A program made the translations under genes and the position numbers. A stretch of DNA of 64,000 nucleotides from Sipunculus nudus (lineage: Eukaryota > Annelida > Sipuncula > Golfingiida > Sipunculidae), in contig CM049307.1 in NCBI GenBank assembly GCA_026874595.1, positions 75,864,643 to 75,928,642 on the forward strand, in the 5' to 3' direction. Of this stretch, positions 11,170 through 24,489 are shown piece after piece (the stretch's first letter is position 1; the number at the start of each line of letters is the position of its first letter). A model generated the notes under the pieces. It saw nothing but the letters and a program-made list of their open reading frames with translations, searched no databases and was not told the origin of the DNA.

Positions 11170-12975
11170 AATTTAATGGGTTCCCCTGGGCAATCTCTCA
11201 CCCCTACTTAATATTTGGTGGAAGTTAGTTTCAGCAATGTTTGTTTAATCCTGTAATCAAACAACTAGCATACAAACAAACAACACAGGTGAAAACATAA
11301 CCTCCTTGGAACAGGTATGAACACAGCTTCATAAATACTCTACTTTTTTGCTAATGCATGTTGCTGCCTTCAGGACCATTTTCTGTTATTGTAACAACTG
11401 GCTACTCTGTCAGTAGTTTAATGTTGCTCTCTCACAGATTCTTTTATGTTACTGAGTGACTATCTTTAGCTTCTGCTGGGAAAACAGCTATTTATTGAGA
11501 CCTATGGTGTGAAGCAACAGGCCATTTCTTCAGTACTTATGGGTGTTTTGTATACATACTAGAACATTACTGAATGACTGGTCTCAGCTGCTGTTGGAGC
11601 AACTGGCAATTTCTTCAGAACCTATGACGTGCAGCCATCATTTACTTCTTCAGAACTTTCATGCTTCTTATGTGGATGCTGTTGTCTACCTGAGCAGTCT
11701 ATCAACAGACTGCTTAAGCCTCTCCTAACAACTGGTGCTAGTTTGTAGTGAAGTAACATGTAGGTTTTTCCTAACTGCCTTCATTTAGCAGTGTTCAGCA
11801 ATAAAAACATGGCTCTAAACCAGATACAAAGAACCTGAGGGTTTTCAGGGGCTGGTGTGAATGGGAAAACACTTGAGCAGATTCCATTTTAAAGGTTTTA
11901 CTCACTTTGTATTATAAAGCTTTTCAACGCAGGCAATTAATACACTGGAGACTACCTGTATGGCAATCAATTATTTGAAATATTATTATTGAGTTTGGCT
12001 TCAAAGAGTAATATTACATTAAAGAGGATGCATTTATTGTAATTTCAATAACTATTTCTGCTGATTATTGTATGCCATTCAAACTTCTGTGTGTAAAGTT
12101 TCTGGCACACTCTGGCACATTATACAAGGACAGATACACAGTCATATACTATACATAAACTGCCATTTCACAGTCATGCTACTTGAGGTTACTGAACACA
12201 GATTTAGTGCTTACATGCCACATGCTGAATACCTTTTGTTAAAGCAATACATAGGTCAGCAAAATGAACATTACATTCATCTAATAGTACAAAATGATTT
12301 ATGATTCAAAACTACAGTAAACACTGTGGTTTACAATTATTCCTGGAAAAACCTGCCTCTCATGTTTTTATCAAATATATTAAGCCCATAAATCCATCCC
12401 GGATATGAGGCCATCATAAACATATATTGATGGCTCTGATTAAATGTCACATTATGCACAGCTGTCTTTCACTTTGTGCAGCCTGGTGAGGGAGGACATT
12501 CACTCTGAATGGTACTGGGTCACCCAATTATATCATCAACACTGGTTGATGTGTATGAACAAAACATATTAAGATTATTAATATTTTAAAGTTCTGTAGT
12601 AATTCCATTTAAATCTGGCAAGTCTATGGTTATAAATGTCAAGTAATGCTAGGAGGTACATTAAACTGAAGTACTATGGAGGTTAACATATTAATGCTTT
12701 ATTTGATATTTCTATGTGTGCCAACCCTGAAGAGGATTAGTTTTGATGTGCATGCCACTATGGTATAAAAGAATATACATCTATATATGTGTTAGTATAA
12801 CACAGCAGAGGACTATCCTGACCTTAATTAAAAACTCTACAGACTGCATGGAAAAATATATACTAACTTATATATAAAACCTGACAGGGAGTGATATCAC
12901 ACTGAATAAACATTACTGAAAATTCAATTGCTGAAATGCCTACTATTTGGAAGGGTTCAACAAAATATAAGGATC
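11170..12975. other. Non-coding intronic stretch
   Basis: I see no exon, structured element or strong repeat here. Some low-complexity A/T runs only. Confidence 0.4.
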
Positions 12976-12983
12976 AATAGATA

Positions 12984-14123
12984 CAGGGTATGAATTAGGC
13001 TAACAAATTTACATGCTCCAGGTGCACTTGAAACAAAACCTACATGCACCTTAAGATTTCAACATGCACCTTATAATACTAGTGAGAAAATTTGCTTGTT
13101 AAGGAGTTTCTGTTGCTCAAAGAATAAAAATGCTAATTCAGGCCAAATAAAATAAAAGGTATGGTTCTCAGGCACCATCCATGTCAATATGAAACCCCTG
13201 AATCCAAAATTTTTATTTTGATTTTCAATAGAAACTTACCAATTTTGAGCTCCAGCTGCTCGGACATTTCTTTCAAGAAGATAAAATCATACAATTTTGA
13301 TAAAATTTCCTATGTTATGTAGTGCTTTTACTTGTTTAGCAAAATAAATATGTTATTATCATGCTCTTCCCTTATCATTTGACATTCTTATCGAAACATA
13401 CCAAAAAAAATAAAAAATAAAAAAAACGCCCGCCCGCATTGATTTCTGAAAAAAAGTGCCTGAGATCCAAACCTTATTTTTTTTGCCTTATGAATCTGTG
13501 ATGTTTATGCATAGTGAAAAAAAAACAAGCAAATTTGTGGAATTAATGTCCCCAGCTTTGGGCTCTTGTTGTCTTTCATGCTTGGTAAGCAACCAAAATT
13601 CTGACATGTGGAGAAATCTTGAGGGCACATGAAGATCCACAATGACATGTGGAGACATCTGAAGGTGACCATAAACACTAAAACACATTAAGAAATTGGG
13701 CAAAAATGCACCATGACATGTAAGGACATCTGCAAGTGAACATAAAAACTAAAACACATTGAGAAATTGGACAAAAATTTGATAATTCTATTTTTGAGCT
13801 GGAGAGATTAATTTTTCAGACAGACACTCCAAAACCAATCCCATCAAAGGTATGCAAGAGAGCAATCACTGACCCAAATTTGAATGAAATCAGATAAAAT
13901 TGAAAAAGTTATCGCACAGAAACTAAAAACCTGACGGACGGACAGACAGAGGGACAGACAGACAAACCGCATCCGCGGAATGGGTGACCATAAGATACTG
14001 CAACAACATTTTTTTCATTGGTTTATAATACCTGCATAGAGTGCACCCTCGGTACGATTTCTACCTGCACAAAAGAAAATGTACATGCAAAATGCACGTG
14101 TGCACCCTCTATTTAACACCCTG
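12984..14123. mobile_element. Non-autonomous hAT-like DNA transposon with 7-8 bp TSD
   Basis: The left end reads CAGGGTATGAATTAG; the right end, reverse-complemented, reads CAGGGTGTTAAATAG. ATAGATA is present directly outside both ends (12977-12983 and 14124-14130), a target-site duplication of hAT size. GTGCACC/GGTGCAC subterminal motifs occur near both ends. No transposase is visible. The interior contains a second dispersed repeat (13490-13985) ending in a GACGGACGGACAGACAGA tract. Confidence 0.72.
13490..13985 (+). repeat. Dispersed repeat B with GACATGTGGAGACATCT core
   Basis: Contains two or three tandem units beginning GACATGTGGAGACATCT plus a GACGGACGGACAGACAGA tail. A second copy at 39355-39765 is inverted in its flanks (CAGACACTCCAAAACC here, GGTTTTGGAGTGTCTG there), but its tandem core reads in the same direction as here. 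Confidence 0.75.
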
Positions 14124-14264
14124 ATAGATATTTTAAACCACACTAACACCTCATGATGACTACTGACACTTAGCCTTCAGTTCTGTAGAGGACACAAAGA
14201 ATATAATATTTTATTGTTAACTGTCTGTCTTTACTGGTGAGGTTCCTCTCGAGTCTGGAAGCCT

Positions 14265-14601
14265 TTTTTGCCTCTGCAAGAGGGTATGTGTTCATTTCTG
14301 TTTGTAGGTATGTTTGTGTGTGTGTGTATGTTTGAGTGTTTGTGCACAACATAATGCAATCATACATGAACAGAATCTTATGAAATCTTCAGGGCATTTC
14401 AGGAAAGAACCAATGAAGAAGCAATTAGATTTTGGTGCGGATCCTGCACATGACCTGGATTCAGGAATGTCATCAAGGAATATTCACAAATAATTTAATG
14501 AACAGTCACTTATGCATGAATTAACCTGGGAATATAGGTTGAATAAGTGAATGAAAATTAGGTTTGGGAGAATGGCAGAGGCTTGCATTCCTCAGAATGC
14601 A
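14265..14601 (-). repeat. Dispersed repeat A (one of four copies)
   Basis: Family marked by TGCCTCTGC..GAGGGTATG, a GTGTGTGTGT patch, GATCC-GCACATGACCTGGATTCAGGAATGTCATCA-like blocks and AATATTCACAAA, ending GGCTTGCATTCCTCAGAATG. Other copies: 10205-10395 and 53655-53945 (opposite orientation) and 31010-31370 (same orientation). No coding capacity. Confidence 0.7.
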
Positions 14602-15307
14602 GATTTCTAGTATTATATCCGTTATCACTTAACAAAGTCTGCATTGATGACTCACTGATGACAACCTGTATGCTTCTGGGATAGATCTGCTGAAAATCCT
14701 TTTTGGTTACATGGCACTGAGCAAGGATATGGCTGGATTTCATGAGCTGAAAGCCTCATCTCAAGGAAAGTACATGTTGGAGATATATTTTGCATTGGCC
14801 TCCGTGAAACTTGGATGAGGGATTTTATGGTTAACTTATATGTTTGTCTGAGCTCTTGCTTCTTTTAATCTTATTTCAAATGTTCACTTATTATACATAT
14901 TAACCAGACCTGACATGCACTAGGTGTATAGAAATAATTAATTCATAAATATCTACAGGTTCAAAGGCCTGTTCTTGTATTGATTGACTACCCACGTACT
15001 ATGTGGTTAGTAGGCTGCAGTTTACATGAAGAGGAATTTAACCCTGTGCCAAGTGAAAGCTAGCTCCTTGTTTTGGTCAATTATGTGTGTGTGGGTTTGT
15101 GTTGAAAAGATATAAGGAGAATGTTTCATCAATTTAAATGAAATGTAACCCGTTTTGAAGATGAATATATCAGGGTGGATAAATTTTGATGATTTCCTGC
15201 TAAAATAACCCTAGAATGGGCCTTTTACCATTTTGGCAGCATTTTCTACCCCTATGAGTTGTAACTTATAAGAATTGTCCATACAGCCATCTATAAGGAG
15301 CGACTTG

Positions 15308-15779
15308 CAGTGTTCAAAATACTGGGTGCCTAGGTGCACAGATGCACCAAAAATCAGTTTTGTGCACCCAATGTATCATTGCAAGGTGCACAGTGTGCAC
15401 CTGAGGCCGGTAACTAGGACAGATCTGCAGAACCGTTAGGCACATGCACATCTGAGCTGTGACAGTCAAGATGATCAAACAAGGATATATAACCACTAAA
15501 ACATGATGTCACACTTGACACGGCATGTATTAAAATCCAGTGATCAAAGCTTTTCTTTAGATGGATATTATTCTATGTTCCATTCTGACCAGGTTTAAGC
15601 CCTTAGCTTATTTTTTACTGCTCTGAAATATGTGTATAAATTATAATATAGCTGTAATAAAAATAACTGTAATAACATTAATTAATATTTTTGTGCACCT
15701 TGAAATTACTTTGTGCACCCAGTTGTATAAGCTGAGGTGCACAGGTGTACCTTACCATAAAAAAGTATTTTGTACACTG
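15308..15779. mobile_element. Short hAT-like MITE with GTGCAC-rich subterminal repeats
   Basis: Ends are inverted: CAGTGTTCAAAATACT on the left and CAGTGTACAAAATACT on the right (reverse complement). GGTGCAC motifs cluster inside each end. The element is 472 bp and has no ORF. I do not see a clean target duplication. Confidence 0.62.
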
Positions 15780-16448
15780 GACTCGTAATTTGACATCAGT
15801 CTGAGCGAAATGATGTCACTCTGGTGATTATGCTGCGCACATTGGTAAAGATCTATCAGCCAACAAAATAAGTGTTCATTCTTGCATATATGTGATTCAT
15901 GGCTACAGGATCAAAATAAAATACAGAGTTTGTGTTTAAAGAGACTTTAAATTATTAACTATAAAGTATTTATATATCACGCGCTCCCCCAATCTTAATC
16001 AATTGGGACCAAAGAACTTGTTGTCACTGTTTAATAACTTCATGGCTGGATCACAGGTAAGCACAGAAAGAAGGTGGCCCTTGGTACCAGTGAATGGCCC
16101 TGGCCTTCTCATGGACAAAGAAATCCCTAATTCACTATGGTATAAAACCTTTTATATTAAAATCATATTATGGTCATCTAGATTGCCTTCACAGTGTAAC
16201 TGATTTTTCCTTGTTTATTACCCTAACTACATCTCAGTCAAAATTTCATCAAAATATATTCATAACTTTTTTTATTAAAGTAGCTGACAGAGAAACCAAG
16301 TAACAGTAAATCCAATGCAAGCTGTTTTCTAATAATCTGCTGGCTGCTTAGTGTAGGCGTTGGCAAAATTTTACACAATAGATTCAAGATGTGCAGCGCA
16401 GATATTTTAAATGTGAGGCACCAAAATTGTGCTGCTTATAACCAACTA

Positions 16449-17712
16449 CAGTCTAACCTCTTTCATTTGCCCCTTGTTCATCCATCAACCTCTCATATCT
16501 CCAACAAATGACAAAGTCCCGATTTCCTTACTACTTATTTACCTTGTTCATTTGCCAGCCTTGCTATCTGCCATCGGCCAGGTGCTTTTTTACCAAATTG
16601 TGCCACATTCCCTTGATAATACGCCAACTTCCTCATTCCAGCTTAAGACAAGTCTGATATATTTCGACAAGCCGGGGTGTTATCGCTTGGGCTCAGCTGA
16701 CCTGGCAGCATCTGTGTTAACAACATGTCACGCCTCACTGCTTATGGATCAAATACCCGGTGCAACTAATTAATTAATGACTTAACACGCTTGAGTTATT
16801 TTTGGACTGCTCGCATCAGCTGAGTGACCGGTGTTGAATTCACACCTAGAGTTGTTTGGATATGATATGATAGATATGATATAATATTTAATGAGGCAAA
16901 ACAGATGAGTAGTTTAGAGCAATTAACAGGGGTACGAGGTCAAGCGGCGTATACATATCATACAGACAACAGCAAACCTAGGCTAGGGGGACTGTCCATA
17001 GTGAAGCAGTTCGCTGGACGATAGTGCCTAGGATTCTGTCAGCAGTGCCACCATCAGCAATTGTTGGAAACACACAGGATTTATACCCAGGGGTGACCAG
17101 CCAAATGAAACAGATCAGCATGGTGGTCCAGAAGCAAACAGTATCCTTCCTCTTCTACAACAAGTGACAAATTGCCTCGGGATTGACCACAGTGCACACA
17201 AGTCTCATCAGGAATGCATCAATGCAGATCAGAATGAAGTATATATAGTATATACTTTTGAGCGATCAAGATATTGTGGGAGTGACAGATTATAATGATA
17301 TAGCCTGTCTGACCTATGTACCTGAGAAAATAGATCCCCACTTCTGCACACATCCGCCAAAGTCCGTCAGGCCATGAAAACCGTCTTATGATATTTCGAG
17401 AGCTCCAACCACAGAAAATAGTCCAATATTTACACATTTTACAGAATGGACAAAAAAATAACAGCTCCTCAGTCACAAGGTTGCAAACAATGCTGCATTA
17501 CGGAATTCTTTAAGGCACACTTGGATGAAAGTGAAACTGCACCAGGAGAATATTATATTTTTACGGGATATATTATACATGTATATCTTTGTGCTAGACC
17601 AGATTTTAGCTACCCTGCACATCTCATTTGGACCCCTCGATCAACCGCCACCCTCGCTTACCGCGAAAAACTCCCCCAGTCCCAAGGTTGGCGAATGAAA
17701 GAGGTTAGACTG
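16449..17712. mobile_element. Tigger/pogo-type DNA transposon, internally decayed
   Basis: Perfectly inverted ends CAGTCTAACCTCTTTCATT at the left and AATGAAAGAGGTTAGACTG at the right, each flanked by TA (16447-16448 and 17713-17714), as expected for pogo/Tigger elements. Inner inverted parts carry CCGCCACCCTCGCTTACCGC-type sequence. A relative lies at 41048-42165. Coding remnants are too broken here to read. Confidence 0.85.
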
Positions 17713-17719
17713 TAAATGA

Positions 17720-19535
17720 TTTGAGTATTTAAGCATGACATAACTGGCTTGTTCTATTACAAGTTCAAAATTCCATGGCCTTGTAATTATAGACAATCAA
17801 TAAAAGTCTATATAGCTGCATGATGCTGTTACATCATGAATGACACCCTGAGACCAACCCACCCCCTGAAATATTTGACAATGATGAAAGTCTAGTACAT
17901 GCTGTCATACAATTTGGCATATTTTTGGATGTGAAGCTAGTCTACTGCCACCACTGGTTACCTATTCGGAACACCTCGGCCGAATCTGTTGGCTTCTAAC
18001 ATCAATTGTACACAGCAGGCCACCATGGAAAGTATTTCTGCAAGGAAAGGTCAAGGCCAGGTCAACTGCAGCCTTTTGTGCTTTTCTAAGATCAAAACAA
18101 AGTATTTTGTGTACATGAACTGCCAATCCTCAACAGATTTTACCTTTAAAGCTATACAACAACACTGATCCAAGAAACAGAGGAGAAAATCCCAGGTATA
18201 CTGATTAGAACCGCACAAGGATACAGTCCACACCACGAAATCCACCACCAGAGGGCGATATATATGGCATTTGTGGTATACTAAACTTTCTAGTAAAATT
18301 AATATCCGAATGAAACTTTCAATTCATTCATGGGCTCCATTTCAAAGACGGCTGACTAATCTGCTACACCTGCTGTGTCGAAAGTCTCAAAGTCCCAGAC
18401 CCTGATGCACTGATAATATTTGATGTTTAGCTACATATCAAGCCATACACATTACTATGGCATATCAATGTGATCTTTGTGTAACTGATCTTTTCTCAGA
18501 CGAGTCAGCAGAAATGGCAACCCAGTGGATTTACAGTGAACTACACCATAATTGGTGGTGTATAATTAGGCCATAGATCCATCCGAGACTAGAACCTAAA
18601 AGCTTTAGCCTGGCTGTTTAGAATGTGTGATACCAAGTTCATGTGTGTGAACTCAGCTGTGTATTGCTGATTTAGCCAGTCTATTTCTGGAGATGATGCC
18701 AGTCTATGGTGCTCCATAATATAATGACCACAGTGTGAGCTAGACCATACATCAAGCTTTGATCAGCTGTTGGGAACCACCCACAGAACACTTCACAGAT
18801 GCATGCATATACCCTAGCCTTGACACTGTGTCAAGCCATAAGGTGACCCAGATTCCTATATCTGTAAACAGTTACCAGATTAGTGTGTCACTCAAGGGCA
18901 CAATAAACTCAATCTTAATCATGTGTGTTGGTAAACAAGCCAGGGTTATGAGTGCATGTTTGCCTTAAACTGTACTGATAAACAATTTTCCAGTATACAC
19001 TGATTTTTAAGTCACTAATGACATTATAACTCAGGTATACAGATAAAGGAAGGATTTGGAAATAATCCAGTAGCACTGTCATTAAAGTCCACTTCTGTGG
19101 CCAGGTTAAAATGTGACTATTTGTCTCAGCAATTTCTGTATTTGAACCTATGAACCTCAAACCAATGACCCTTGGTTTCAGTTGCAACCAAATACCCTGA
19201 CCTGAAATATCTTAAGGTTTGTCTCATGATACACTTTTTCCTTTCAATTTCTTCACAAACTGCATGTACTAAAATTACATTTTAAATGAAAATAAAACCA
19301 AGAAAATGATTCCTGATGCAACATACAACCAGATTAAATATGAAATGGTAAAAAAGTGTAGCTTTTTTTAAATAAAGAATGATGCTACTTGCAACCTTAA
19401 AGTTTGATTATCATTCACAGCTGAATGGATTCCCAGCTGTTCACAATGCTATATAATAGAACAAATCTTTGTTAAAAAGTGTAAAAAAGTGTAAATAGTC
19501 TTTGATCCTTAAATTTGATCTTTAAGAATAAAGAT
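17720..19535. other. Non-coding intronic stretch
   Basis: No exon or clear repeat found. ORFs of 65-90 codons on both strands have no family resemblance. Confidence 0.4.
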
Positions 19536-19539
19536 AACT

Positions 19540-20721
19540 AGAATACGGGTAGTCGACAAGCGACTACGTGTATCCGCCAAAATCAGAGAAGGACGGGTGA
19601 AGTGAGGCATGGATTGAGTGGCAAGGGGATATAGAGTTACATATGTAAAATATTAGTATTGGATCTCTGCCACATAAACATGATTGTAGGTGGCGCCACC
19701 TGTTATTTGAACGAGAAACTATCCAAGATATATACACATGCAAAATTTCAAGTGGAAAAGTCAAACCACTGCAGAGATATGAGTGATTTTATCCCACAGC
19801 AGACAAACAGATGGACACTGTGCAAACATGGTTGCAGGTGGCGCCACCTTTTGTTGTGTATGTTATAAAGCTATCCCAGGGCTACATTTGTGTAAAAATT
19901 TTTTCCGGATCGGTCAAACAGTTCCCGAGATATGAGCTTGGATGTCTGCAGCGTTAACATGAATGTAGGTGGCGCCACCTGTCATAAAATCAAGGAAGCT
20001 ATCTAGGATGTATACGCATGCGGAATTTTAGGTGAATTAGTCAAACCATTGCAGAGATATGAGTGATTTTAACCCCAGGCAGATGAACAAATGGACACCG
20101 TGCAAACATGGTTGCAGGTGGCGCCACCTTTTGTTGTGTATGTTATAAAGCTATCCCAGGGCTACATTTGTGTAAATTTTTTTTCTGGATCGGTCAAACG
20201 GTTCCCGAGATATATGGGTTTATGTGTGGAGCGTTAACGTGAATGTAGGTGGCGCCACCTGTCATAAAATTGAGAAAGCTATCTAGGATGTATATGCATG
20301 CCAAATTTTAGGTGAATTAGTCAAACCACTGCAGAGATATGTGATTTTAACCCCAGGCAGATGAACAGATGGACACTGTGCAAACATGGTTGCAGGTGGC
20401 GCCACCTTTTGTTGTGTATGTTATAAAGCTATCCCAGGGCTACATTTGTGTAAAAAAATTTTCCGGATCGGTCAAACGGTTCCCGAGATATATGGGTTTA
20501 TGTGTGTAAACAGACGCACAAACGGACGCTGGGCAGAGACGAAAGGTCAGAGGTCAAGGTCACTTGGTTAGGCACCAGTTCACATGTGACCCGATAATTT
20601 GTGTAAGTTTCGGAAAAATCTGTCCAGTAGTCTCAGAGGAGTTCTCCGGAAACGAACGCGGCGGCGGCGGAACCCGGTCAAAAACATAGTATCCGCAAAA
20701 CTTCGTTTTGGCGGATACAAT
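19540..20721. mobile_element. Pearl/Helentron-like non-autonomous element with tandem core
   Basis: Begins AGAATACGGGTAG followed by a hairpin (TAGTCG-ACAAG-CGACTA) and ends TTTTGGCGGATACAAT. Short inverted termini TGTATCCGCCAAAA / TTTTGGCGGATACA are visible. The core is three units of about 279 bp, each holding two copies of the perfect 14-bp palindrome AGGTGGCGCCACCT (19688, 19836, 19967, 20116, 20247, 20394). A second copy is at 46454-47352, which fixes both ends. A hairpin near one end plus a tandem core recalls bivalve pearl-type elements; that assignment is inference. Confidence 0.75.
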
Positions 20722-20724
20722 AAG

Positions 20725-23100
20725 TAACTGACAATAGTAATAGAAGCCTTTAGACATTTTTGGATTCCCCTCATTTTCTACAGTAGATGATTTGGGAGAA
20801 TGAAGTGTAGAGATTTTGGGAGCAGACATTATGGGGAGGCCCCAGTGTTTTGTATTGACAGGTTAGATCTGCTCATTACTGGACAAATAAATAAGCAATC
20901 TGCTCAACAGTCAGTAAATTCTCAAACAGTGTATGCCTCTGCTTATCTATATTAAATTGAAGTGATTAGTCAATTTAATTCAATGTATAATTACGCAGCT
21001 TTAGGCTCACCCTACTGTATACAAAACACCCCTAGAGTGTATATACTCTAGATTAGATGACCTTAAATACTTGACTAAAGACTTTTCAAACTACACACAA
21101 ACCACATTCCACCCCTTGGACTGTGTTCATCTATTTTTGTTCAAATAAAACTACCATACTGAGCCCTACAGACACACCACAGTCGCTTTCTCAGACACCA
21201 AAAGGGTTTGTTTGCACATCCCTTACATATTAAATTTTGTAAAAACAATCCCCCTGATTTGTACTGACATGAAAGGCCAAAATATCATATGAAAATAAAA
21301 AATTACATGTATGTTGTGACTGTATTTTTTTCCCTGGGAAAACAAGGGACCCATGGGTCACGGCGCTCAGCTGATCGTGATTGGACTATAAATGTTTCTC
21401 CACTGTGATACTATATCGAGTCGATAAAGCTTATGAATATCATGTACATGTTGGGCTATTATAAAGGAATGTAATGTAATATGTGAGTAAATGATAAATG
21501 AAATTACCTGACTGATGGATTAATAGAGTCAAATAAAGTGGTTTATTTTTTATTTATTTAGGAGGGGTTGAAAATTGTGATATATTTGAGCAAATATGAA
21601 TGCAATGACAGCAGTAATAAGCAGTAGTAGAATGATGATAAGGCTATTTGTTGAAGGATCTAAAGTGTATGGTAGTCTGCAAGCGTTCAATTTGACAGAT
21701 ATGATGTTATGATTAACTATGCTGAAGAAAGTGATTTATGAATATGTGACTGTATGACACAATATCTCTTTAGTCTTGACAAGGTACATTATTGTGATGC
21801 CCACTATGTCTACATATTACACAATATTGACATAATTTCTGGCATGTACATAGGTACCTATGGACGAATAGTTATAAAAAATATTAAAGTATGAATATAT
21901 CTGATTCATCTTGTTCTTGCTTACTATGGCTAACTTTGGGATGGGGTTCGGAGAAGGGAAAAGTGAGGGCAGCACGAAGGTGGATGTAGAAATATTCTAT
22001 TGTAATGTTTTTCATTTATATAAGAATATGAAAAGCTAAGAGGAAAGGGGCCCTCCTACTTGGTTATAGTAAAGTTCTAAATATATGATTGCAAACTAAT
22101 ACTCTGACAAGACTGTCATGAAGAAAAACAGTAAAAGTTTTGAGATACTGTGTTGCATACAAAAATTTACAGATGGACAGGCAAGTGGACAGAATGGACT
22201 AATACCTTTATTTCACTTTCAAGAGAATAATGCATTTAAGTTTATATATAATCCTATTTTTTTAAGCAGATCCACTTTTTCCATTAAGAAGTTTTTATCT
22301 AAATCATTTTTTTATTTACAGGTTTATAAATTTTTAATTAAAAAACCTGAAAATATAAGTTAAAATATTAAATTTGTTGCAAAAGTTGCAATCATTATAT
22401 ATACAGAGTAAAAAACATTGGGTCATATTATGCATACACATATATTTTATTATTTTTAAATCATAAATGTTTTAACTGATTTTAAAAGAAAATAATGCCA
22501 CAACATGGCATCTACAAGAATATTCCTTTAATCAGTATTAAAAAGTTTTGCACATTGGAGTTTTCAGGACATGCTTAATTTTATTCATTAAAATAAAATA
22601 AAAGTAAATTTGATAAAATAAAACATCTTTTCAAATAAAGTATACACACAGTTGGTTGAATGAGGGACAAACAATATCATTGTGCTTATTACTATCCCAG
22701 TTTTAATTAATTACTGGAATTAGTAGTCAATTACACACCTGGTGAAGTTTTTACTCTTCTGAAGTAAGGAATTACTTATCTCATGAACATCCACATTTTC
22801 ACAGCAATACAACCCCTTATGGACACAATTAAATGTACACTTTAATCATTGTAACCCTGGTGGTTCAATACAAAATCTAAAATGTAGCATGTCCAAGAAT
22901 AAAATAAAATACAGAAAAATTATAACATTCATCTAGTTTATGCACCAGCTGGGGGGATGAATGCAGGGCAGAGGGGAAGCCTGCTAGTAGTGGCCAAGCT
23001 TGGCCAAGGTAAGCTGCCTGGGGTGGGTTACATAATGCAAGTGAAGGCTGTACTACTAGGTGGGCTAGATGTAAACAACACTTGACATGGTGTATGAAAA
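20725..23100. other. Non-coding intronic stretch
   Basis: Very A/T-rich with T/A homopolymer runs; no exon or element recognised. Confidence 0.4.
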
Positions 23101-23109
23101 CATGAATAG

Positions 23110-24480
23110 AAGCTATTCATTCCAATCAATTTCTTTTGAAAGTTCAGATTTTAAAAGATTTAATCCTTATGCATATAAGCTGGGAAAATTAAATCAACAG
23201 TGCCAAAGTTGGACAAAATTTAAGGTATTGATTTTTTATTTATGCTAATAACTTGAAAAATTTGCAAAATTCAGATCTAAATTTGGGTAAACAATTGAAT
23301 CTTGATTAAATAAAGTTATATTTCTGAAAAAAAGTCTCTAGGTTCAGCAATTCTCATGTTAGGTGAGTAAATATATTTCCTGATTTTTTTAAAAACTGCA
23401 TTATGTTTTGGCCCATAACTTCAAAACAATACCCAATACTGACCTAATTTTTGGTATGTTCATAGAAAATGTATAAAAGAATGTGAATACTAAATACGAT
23501 CAAAAACAGATCAGTGGTTTTGATATTAGGCAGCCTTGAAGTGTAACAATGGCTTTTTTTTATGGAAAACAGAGTTTTTTTTCCTTAATATCTCGAAGGA
23601 ACAAAGTCCTAATGACCCAGTTTTCGGTATGGTAGGAGATTTTGGGGACATCTAAAATTATGTCAACAGCCTGGGGAGCATAGAGATGTGCACTGAATGA
23701 CCTACAGTCATCAAAGTGGACTGCTTGACAATGTAAGGGAATACAACAAGAGCCTCCAAAATAATTCAATAACTAGCCTAATTTTGCAGCTTTTATTTTC
23801 AAATTTCAGATTTTAACAGATTATATCCTTATGTATACATGGTGTGAAAATTAAATCCACAGTACTTACAGGAAAAAAACGTGCCATGGCCAAAGTTGGG
23901 CAAAATTTCAGGTACCAATTTTATATTTTTGCCAATATTTAAAAAAATTTAACAGATTTAATTTTTGGTATACAATTAAATTTTGATTAATTAAAGTTGT
24001 ATTACTGGAAAAAAAGTCCCTACCTTTAACACTTTTGGTCTTAAGTGACCAAATATCTTCCTGATTTTTTTACAAAGTCCATTATGTTTGGGCCCATAAC
24101 TTTTTTAAATTATATAATACTGACTTAATATCTGGCATGTACATAGGAACTATATAGAGGAATATTTATGGTAAATATGAAGAAAACCAGATGAGTGGTT
24201 TTTATATTAGGCAGTCCTGAAGTGTGAAAATAGATTTCTAATAAAAAATTGAGGTTTTTTCCTTAATATCTCAAAGGAACAAAGTCCTATTGACCCAATT
24301 TTTGGCATGGTAGGAGATTATGGGGACATCTAACATTATGCCAAAATTAAGATTCGTAGGTCCAACGGTGTCGAAACGTGCCAGTCTTACGGACGGACAT
24401 CCAGACGGACGGACGGACAGACAGACGGACGGACGACGAACAATGGACCATGACTACAGCTCAGATGACTTATAGTCAGC
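23110..24480. repeat. Two-unit direct repeat with GACGGACGGACAGACA tail
   Basis: Two diverged units of about 650 bp run head to tail (about 23130-23770 and 23797-24360). Each has TTTTAA(A/C)AGATT..ATCCTTATG near its start, then TTCCTGATTTTTTT, and AACAAAGTCCTA-TGACCCA near its end. The block closes with ACGGACATCCAGACGGACGG tracts and CTCAGATGACTTATAGTCAG, an invertebrate interspersed-repeat signature. Confidence 0.7.
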
Positions 24481-24489
24481 TGAGCTAAA

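Noticed and set aside
20560-20829. Overlapping minus-strand ORFs with RRRR/PPPP stretches
   Set aside because: Arise from the GCGGCGGCGG tail of the pearl-like element.
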